Shown here piece after piece: positions 1 to 3,272 of a stretch of 6,633 nt of DNA. The DNA lies in contig QMOC01000150.1 of NCBI GenBank assembly GCA_003648085.1, positions 1 to 6,633 of the forward strand, written 5' to 3'. How positions within the stretch are numbered: position 1 is the first letter of the stretch; the number at the start of each line of letters is the position of its first letter. The stretch comes from Chloroflexota bacterium (GTDB lineage: Bacteria; Chloroflexota; Anaerolineae; B4-G1). The notes beneath the pieces were generated by a model. That model was not told the origin of the DNA. It saw only the letters and a program-made list of their open reading frames with translations, and made no database searches. A program made the position numbers and the translations under genes.

Positions 1-945
1 CTTATCCCAGTCTACGACGACGAGGGCTGGAACGTCGAATTGGCACCTCCCTACGGCGACGCCGTCTACTCCGAGACGTCTTTCTACACCGTGCGCGTCA
101 CGGCCCCGACCCGGATGACGCTCACCACCTCCGGCACTTGCACCGCCCCCACCCTCAATCCCGATGGCAGTAGTACCTGGACCTGCGTTGCCGGTCCCAT
201 GCGGGATTTTAACGCCGTCCTGGGGCCGGACTATCAGGTGGAGAGTCGCCTCGTGGAGGGGATAACGGTCAACAGCGTCTTCTACTCCGGACACCCTCAA
301 GGAGGTGAACGGGCGCTGGATTGGGCGGCTGAAGCGCTACACCTTTTCAGCACCCGCTTCGGTCCCTACCCCTTCGCCGAGTTAGACGTGGTGGAAACCC
401 CCACTCGCGCTGGCGGGATCGAGTACCCTGGGCTGGTGGTCATCAACGATGCGTACTACGAAACCCTCAGTGAGCGGATGGAGTGGGTCGTGGTGCACGA
501 AGTAGCCCACCAGTGGTGGTACAGCCTGGTGGGGAACGATCAGGTGGACGAGCCCTGGCTCGACGAGGCGCTGACCCAATACAGCACGCTGGTCTATTTT
601 GAGGATCGTTACGGCACAGAAGTAGCCGCCGATCTGCTGGAGTATGTCTTTCAGCGGCCTTATGAGGGATTGGTGGAGGCCGGGCGCGATGCACCGGTCG
701 GACTGCCGGTCGCCGCCTACAGTGAGGAGGATTACGGAACCGTGGTCTACCGTAAAGGTCCGCTCTACTTCCACGCGCTGCGCCAGGAGGTGGGGGACGA
801 GGACTTCTGGAGGATTCTGCGGACGTACTTTGTCCGCAACCGTTACGGCATTGCCACACCGAAGGATTGGCTGGCGGCCGTGGAATTAGTCACGGGCGAT
901 GAGCATCGCACCCTCTACGAGCAGTGGATTATGGGGAAAAAATAG
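1..945 (+). CDS. M1-family zinc aminopeptidase, C-terminal part (5' end outside window)
   Basis: The reading frame is open from base 1 and ends at TAG 943-945, so 314 residues are visible and the true start lies upstream; the TTG at 40 is not a convincing start because homologous sequence precedes it. Zinc metallopeptidases of this family remove N-terminal amino acids from peptides. Counting codons from base 1, the exopeptidase signature appears as GGIEYPG (bases 412-432, a variant of GAMEN). The zinc site HEVAH (codons 166-170) is followed after exactly 18 residues by the third ligand E189 in WLDEAL, so HEXXH-X18-E is intact. Y250 in VVYRKGP is the likely transition-state tyrosine. The protein ends soon after the catalytic domain, without the long C-terminal helical domain of PepN or ERAP types, as in short bacterial M1 enzymes. 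Any signal peptide or lipobox would lie outside the window. The family is certain; the natural substrate is unknown. Confidence 0.93.
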   Translation, partial: LIPVYDDEGWNVELAPPYGDAVYSETSFYTVRVTAPTRMTLTTSGTCTAPTLNPDGSSTWTCVAGPMRDFNAVLGPDYQVESRLVEGITVNSVFYSGHPQGGERALDWAAEALHLFSTRFGPYPFAELDVVETPTRAGGIEYPGLVVINDAYYETLSERMEWVVVHEVAHQWWYSLVGNDQVDEPWLDEALTQYSTLVYFEDRYGTEVAADLLEYVFQRPYEGLVEAGRDAPVGLPVAAYSEEDYGTVVYRKGPLYFHALRQEVGDEDFWRILRTYFVRNRYGIATPKDWLAAVELVTGDEHRTLYEQWIMGKK

Positions 946-972
946 AGCAGCGGCCCCAATTCAGGCCGCTGC
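937..972 (-). terminator. Intrinsic terminator, minus strand
   Basis: A perfect 9-bp GC-rich stem (947-955 with 964-972, GCAGCGGCC/GGCCGCTGC) closes an 8-nt loop. Read on the minus strand it is followed by TCTA and then six T (942-937), the classical rho-independent layout. On the plus strand the same hairpin is followed by a C run, so it would terminate the upstream peptidase poorly. The T tract is the complement of the peptidase's last two Lys codons, and the stem begins 2 nt after its stop codon. It could end mutM transcripts (203 nt beyond the mutM stop), the candidate small RNA, or both. Confidence 0.8.
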
Positions 973-1046
973 CCCCAATCGCCCTGTGCCTTTCCCCGGT
1001 GCAATCGCCCACCTGGACGGCTGCTCCGTCTGACCCCCGCCCTCGA

Positions 1047-1072
1047 CTATGAGTAACTGCTAGAAGTAACTG
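1047..1072. repeat. Two tandem 13-bp units
   Basis: CTATGAGTAACTG (1047-1059) is followed directly by CTAGAAGTAACTG (1060-1072), 11 of 13 identical. The pair falls in the apical loop of the candidate small RNA, where the minus-strand unit reads CAGUUACU twice. It may be a repeated binding or pairing site, or only a small duplication. Confidence 0.6.
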
Positions 1073-1134
1073 AGGCGTGCTGTGGTGAGGCGACACCGGA
1101 AGGCCCCAGAGCGGCTGACTGAACTCTCAATGCT

Positions 1135-1163
1135 ATTTTATGCCAGATTTTTTCCCCTGTCAA
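1135..1163 (-). promoter_or_regulatory. Sigma-70-type promoter, leftward, downstream of mutM
   Basis: On the minus strand, TTGACA (1163-1158) is separated by 17 nt from TAAAAT (1140-1135): 6/6 and 5/6 consensus bases at the ideal spacing. The predicted start is G1128 (or A1127). It lies 12 nt beyond the mutM stop and points away from any coding sequence, towards the terminator at 972-937. No gene on the minus strand follows, so a non-coding transcript is the simplest product. Confidence 0.5.
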
Positions 1164-1174
1164 TAGGGTAAACC

Positions 1175-2011
1175 TTAAAATTTGCCCTCCGGCAAGGATT
1201 GGCAGCGCGGACAGAAGTGTGTGCCGCGCTGGCTCACTCTGATGCGCTCGATGATCGCCCCACAGCGTGGGCAAGGCTGCCCCTCTCGTCCATAGACCGC
1301 CAGATGTTGGACGAATTCGCCCGCCCGCCCGTCCGCCTGCCGGTAGGTTCTATCCGGCAGTGTCGTGCCGCCACTGGCGATGGCCTCCCGCAGCACATCC
1401 TGAATGGCCCGGTGTAGCCGGCGCACCTCGGCGGGCGTGAGGCTCTCGGCCCGGCGCAGCGGATGGATACCCGACCGCCACAGCGCCTCATCGGTGTAGA
1501 TGTTACCCAGGCCGGCCAGGAAGCGTTGATTTAAGAGCAGTGGCTTGATGCGCCCGCGCCGCCGCACCAGCATCTCCTCCAGCCGCGCCGCCGTGAAATC
1601 ATCCGCCAGCGGCTCGGGGCCCAGTTCGCCCAACACGCCAACCGGATCGTCAACCAGCCATAGCCGTCCAAACTTACGTGCATCCGAAAAGCGCAGGCAC
1701 CACCCATCATTGAGGAAGAAAAGCACCCGGATGTGCCGGTCATCGGGACATTCCCCCGGCTCCAGCACCAGTTGTCCGGTCATACGCAGGTGGATCAGCA
1801 ATGTGTCGCCGCTGCTCAGCGCGATCACCACCCATTTCCCTCGCCGTCCTACATCGGTGACCCTCTGACCCGCAAGACGGCTGGCAAAGAGGGTCGGGTC
1901 GGGCGAGACGACGCTGCGCGCCCAGCGCACCTCCACCTTGACGATGGTACGTCCAATCAGAGATGCTCGCAACCCTCGGGCCACCGTCTCGACTTCGGGC
2001 AACTCAGGCAT
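1175..2011 (-). CDS. mutM: Formamidopyrimidine-DNA glycosylase (MutM/Fpg)
   Basis: This bifunctional base-excision-repair enzyme removes 8-oxoguanine and formamidopyrimidines and then cleaves the abasic strand by beta/delta elimination. The 278-residue length is normal. The N-terminus MPELPEVET supplies the catalytic Pro2 (exposed after Met removal) and Glu3. Lys59 in GRRGKW is the conserved beta-lysine; M77-T78-G79 and DARKFGR (110-116) are the base-flip filling and loop residues; GLGNIYTDE (168-175) is the helix-two-turn-helix core with DNA-binding N170. The zinc finger is C247-X2-C250-X16-C267-X2-C270, with the DNA-binding arginine R262. The start at 2011 is fixed by the required MPE terminus: the frame stays open upstream to 2209, but that extension would run through the promoter. 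The gene diverges from the operon that carries polA, which can fill the gaps left by this pathway. All key residues are present. Confidence 0.98.
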   Translation of the reverse strand: MPELPEVETVARGLRASLIGRTIVKVEVRWARSVVSPDPTLFASRLAGQRVTDVGRRGKWVVIALSSGDTLLIHLRMTGQLVLEPGECPDDRHIRVLFFLNDGWCLRFSDARKFGRLWLVDDPVGVLGELGPEPLADDFTAARLEEMLVRRRGRIKPLLLNQRFLAGLGNIYTDEALWRSGIHPLRRAESLTPAEVRRLHRAIQDVLREAIASGGTTLPDRTYRQADGRAGEFVQHLAVYGREGQPCPRCGAIIERIRVSQRGTHFCPRCQSLPEGKF

Positions 2012-2020
2012 AGTGTGGTC

Positions 2021-2049
2021 ATTATAAATGCACTTAACCCACCTGTCAA
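2021..2049 (-). promoter_or_regulatory. Perfect-consensus sigma-70 promoter of mutM
   Basis: On the minus strand TTGACA (2049-2044), exactly 17 nt, then TATAAT (2026-2021). The last T of the -10 box is 9 nt before the A of the mutM ATG at 2011. A start seven bases beyond the -10 falls on A2014, leaving a 5' leader of about 3 nt and no Shine-Dalgarno site. The message is therefore predicted to be leaderless or nearly so. The promoter should be strong and constitutive, with no obvious operator. Confidence 0.85.
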
Positions 2050-2059
2050 AAACCGCAAC

Positions 2060-2088
2060 TTGCACGAATCGCACAGCCGCATTATACT
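2060..2088 (+). promoter_or_regulatory. Possible rightward promoter for the response regulator/polA operon
   Basis: TTGCAC (2060-2065), 17 nt, TATACT (2083-2088): 3/6 and 5/6 consensus bases at the ideal spacing, back-to-back with the mutM promoter (the -35 boxes are 10 nt apart). The predicted start near 2095 would give a leader of about 316 nt that carries the nested inverted repeats. A competing weak -10-like TATCAT at 2388-2393 lacks a good -35. Assignment to the operon is inference. Confidence 0.35.
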
Positions 2089-2098
2089 TGCGACGTGG

Positions 2099-2120
2099 CT
2101 GCCCAGCCCTCCCCAGGTAG
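2099..2120. repeat. Diverged copy of the segment at 2198-2219
   Basis: These 22 bases match 2198-2219 at 19 positions; both end in CCCCAGG(T/C)AG. The second copy overlaps the left end of the MITE-like unit, so fragments of the same repeat recur outside it at a 99-bp offset. Confidence 0.5.
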
Positions 2121-2212
2121 TTTGCGGTGCAAAAGGAGGTCGGAGGCCTGGCTTCAGCCGGGAAACTCCCGCCCAATCTGGGCTTCCATCGAGGTAACTG
2201 CTCAGCCATCCC

Positions 2213-2234
2213 CAGGCAGAGCGTTGAAACATGT
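2213..2234. repeat. Direct repeat, copy 1
   Basis: The core AGAGCGTTGA is preceded by CAGG(C/T) and followed by (A/G)ACAT. This copy matches 2369-2390 at 19 of 22 positions. It sits just inside the left end of the MITE-like unit. Its last 11 bases, TTGAAACATGT, recur at the polA start codon (3267-3277). Confidence 0.65.
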
Positions 2235-2240
2235 TCTTTA

Positions 2241-2311
2241 GGACGCAGATGAACGCTGATAAACGCTGCTTTTTTGATCTTATCTGCGAAAATCTGCGTG
2301 AATCTGCGTCC
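2241..2311. repeat. 71-bp palindrome built of 10-bp ACGCAGAT-type units
   Basis: The left arm is three consecutive 10-mers (GGACGCAGAT, GAACGCTGAT, AAACGCTGCT). The right arm is three 10-mers of the opposite orientation ending in ATCTGCGTCC. An 11-nt T-rich centre (2271-2281) separates the two 30-nt arms. The outer 10 bp pair perfectly, the next units at 7/10 and 5/10. Arrays of ACGCAGAT/ACGCTGAT at helical-turn spacing are, from memory, a recurrent intergenic repeat type in environmental bacteria; their function is not established to my knowledge. Confidence 0.8.
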
Positions 2312-2368
2312 GATTCTGAGTTCGGCGGGGTGGCTGAGTAGTCACCCATCGAGTTCTGCACCGTAAAC

Positions 2369-2390
2369 CAGGTAGAGCGTTGAGACATAT
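2369..2390. repeat. Direct repeat, copy 2
   Basis: The partner of 2213-2234 (19 of 22 identical), located outside the nested palindrome and ending 20 nt before the response-regulator start codon. It might carry regulatory sequence for that gene, or be a remnant of a second, tandem element. Confidence 0.65.
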
Positions 2391-2410
2391 CATCAATCGT
2401 CAGATGACTT

Positions 2411-3232
2411 ATGACCCACCAGATTCTGATTGTGGATAGCAACACGGCCTTCGCCACCATGCTTCAGGAAAGCCTGGAGCAAGGCGGTGAATATCGCGCC
2501 ACTATGGCGACCAGCGGGGACGAGGCATTGCAAGCCCTGACCGCCGCCGACTTTGACCTGGCCATCGTGGATCTCGGCCTGAGCGACCCGGATGGGGCCA
2601 CACTCGCCCGCGCATTGCGGCAGCAACGGCCTGACCTACGGCTGATGCTGATCCCACTCGTGGGGGAGGAACCCCCACCCGAACTGGCCGACCTGGACGT
2701 TCAAGGCACGCTGCCCAAGCCCTTTTTCCTCCCCGAACTGCCGGGACGCATCGCCGATGCACTGGCGCGGCCGGTGGGCGGCGGTCTCAGCGTCGCTGAG
2801 GCCGTGAGCGTGGAGCCGGAGCCCCCCCCCGACCGGCTGGCTGTGCTGCGCGAGCGTGCCCCAGAGATCGTCCGGGTGATGATTGCACTATCCCAGGAGA
2901 TCAACGCCGAAGGGGTGATCCTGACCCGTGGGGAGGAGCTGATCGCGCACGCGGGCCGGCTCTCGGCCGGGGAGGCGGAGGCCCTGGCGCATGCCGTCGC
3001 CGAAAGTTGGCGCACCTCGGCCCGTGTGGCGCAGATACTGGGTCGAAAACAACTGCGCTTTGAACAGAGCGTGGAGGGTGGTGAGTACGTATTCTACTCG
3101 CTGGCCGTCATTGAGGACATCATCCTCTCGACAGCCCTGCATGTCAAGGTGCCGCTTGGCATCATCCGCCATCGGGCCAAGGAGGCGGTGGAAGCATTGC
3201 GGGCCCTGATACAGGAAGCAGGAAGGATATGA
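2411..3232 (+). CDS. Receiver-domain protein with C-terminal roadblock/LC7-like domain
   Basis: Residues 1-120 form a CheY-like receiver: ILIVD (D9), phospho-acceptor D54 in FDLAIVDLGL, and K103 in LPKPF. The second residue of the usual acidic pair is S10 instead of Asp/Glu, and the usual switch Thr/Ser after beta-4 appears replaced (LIPLVG, residues 80-85), so phosphorylation may be weak or absent. A Pro/Glu-rich linker follows (residues 121-142). Residues 150-245 (VMIALSQEINAEGVILTRGEELIAHAG and on) look like the alpha/beta roadblock/LC7 fold used by MglB-type regulators of small GTPases; this is a pattern-based call. No DNA-binding or enzymatic output domain is seen. The start at 2411 is the first ATG after an in-frame TGA (2405-2407); no good Shine-Dalgarno precedes it. 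polA follows after 40 nt. A partner GTPase is not visible in the window. Confidence 0.8.
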   Translation: MTHQILIVDSNTAFATMLQESLEQGGEYRATMATSGDEALQALTAADFDLAIVDLGLSDPDGATLARALRQQRPDLRLMLIPLVGEEPPPELADLDVQGTLPKPFFLPELPGRIADALARPVGGGLSVAEAVSVEPEPPPDRLAVLRERAPEIVRVMIALSQEINAEGVILTRGEELIAHAGRLSAGEAEALAHAVAESWRTSARVAQILGRKQLRFEQSVEGGEYVFYSLAVIEDIILSTALHVKVPLGIIRHRAKEAVEALRALIQEAGRI

Positions 3233-3261
3233 GAGTATGCCGGATGATCTGTTTATGAGCC

Positions 3262-3265
3262 AGGA
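3262..3265 (+). promoter_or_regulatory. Ribosome binding site of polA
   Basis: AGGA ends 7 nt before ATG 3273, in the 40-nt gap after the response-regulator stop codon. It is a modest but correctly spaced site that supports this start. Confidence 0.5.
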
Positions 3266-3272
3266 TTGAAAC

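Larger units (their letters stand above)
937..1128 (-). ncRNA. Candidate structured small RNA (~190 nt), unnamed
   Basis: A promoter match at 1163-1135 would start RNA near G1128, and the intrinsic terminator would end it near 937. Between them the minus-strand sequence folds into a collinear interrupted stem: 1113-1108 with 985-980, 1104-1100 with 992-988, 1099-1093 with 1002-996, 1092-1088 with 1010-1006, and 1086-1084 with 1013-1011. This gives 26 pairs separated by bulges of 1-3 nt. Three pairs are G-U on this strand and would be A-C mismatches on the other, which favours minus-strand RNA. The apex can hold two hairpins (1077-1072 with 1044-1038; 1030-1026 with 1020-1016). No open frame of note is present. 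I recognise no named family; the size resembles 6S RNA, but a typical large central bubble is not evident. The alternative is that this is simply a long mutM 3' UTR. Confidence 0.4.
2193..2346. mobile_element. MITE-like unit, 154 bp, no transposase
   Basis: The ends are imperfect inverted repeats: GGTAACTGCTCAGCCA begins the left end, and the right end read inward gives GGTGACTACTCAGCCA, both continuing into CCCC. Each end is flanked by the same hexamer CATCGA (2187-2192 and 2347-2352). The match extends to 8 bp, CCATCGAG, if one terminal base of the element on each side is counted. Terminal inverted repeats plus a short direct duplication are what a non-autonomous transposon leaves. The interior is the phased palindrome and has no frame. 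An older segmental duplication could also explain the hexamer, because other direct repeats lie close by. Confidence 0.45.
2120..2368. repeat. Nested inverted-repeat cluster in the mutM/response-regulator intergenic region
   Basis: Three pairs of arms are nested in perfect order. The outer pair is 2120-2134 with 2354-2368 (13 of 15 complementary, 14 with a G-U pair). The middle pair is 2193-2213 with 2327-2346 (18 of 21 columns, one gap). The inner pair is 2241-2270 with 2282-2311 (22 of 30, first 10 perfect). Between the outer and middle left arms lie small hairpins at 2147-2162 (CCTGGC, loop TTCA, GCCGGG) and 2171-2183 (GCCCA, loop ATC, TGGGC). No coding frame is supported here. As RNA it would make a long branched foldback in the leader of the rightward operon; as DNA it looks like repeats inserted within repeats. 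Confidence 0.7.

Noticed and set aside
947..972. Hairpin as the plus-strand terminator of the peptidase gene
   Set aside because: On that strand the stem is followed by a C run, not T; the T tract exists only on the minus strand.
937..1128. Identification of the candidate RNA as 6S, SRP, RNase P or tmRNA
   Set aside because: The length rules out RNase P and tmRNA, no SRP core motif is visible, and the large central bubble of 6S is not evident. It is left unnamed.
1047..1274. Small minus-strand frame overlapping the end of mutM
   Set aside because: It is out of frame with conserved mutM codons, has no ribosome site, and crosses the promoter of the candidate RNA.
2135..2140. Strong Shine-Dalgarno-like GGAGGT in the intergenic region
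   Set aside because: No start codon or open frame follows at a usable distance.
2012..2209. N-terminal extension of mutM to 2209
   Set aside because: Fpg catalysis needs the N-terminal Pro of MPE at 2011, and the extension would contain the promoter.
2380..2408. TTGAGA-17-GATGAC as a promoter for the response regulator
   Set aside because: The -10 matches only 3 of 6 bases, and the start would fall inside the coding sequence.
3263..3272. GGATTGAAAC, identical to the end of many CRISPR repeats
   Set aside because: Single copy directly before the polA start, with no spacer-repeat array anywhere.
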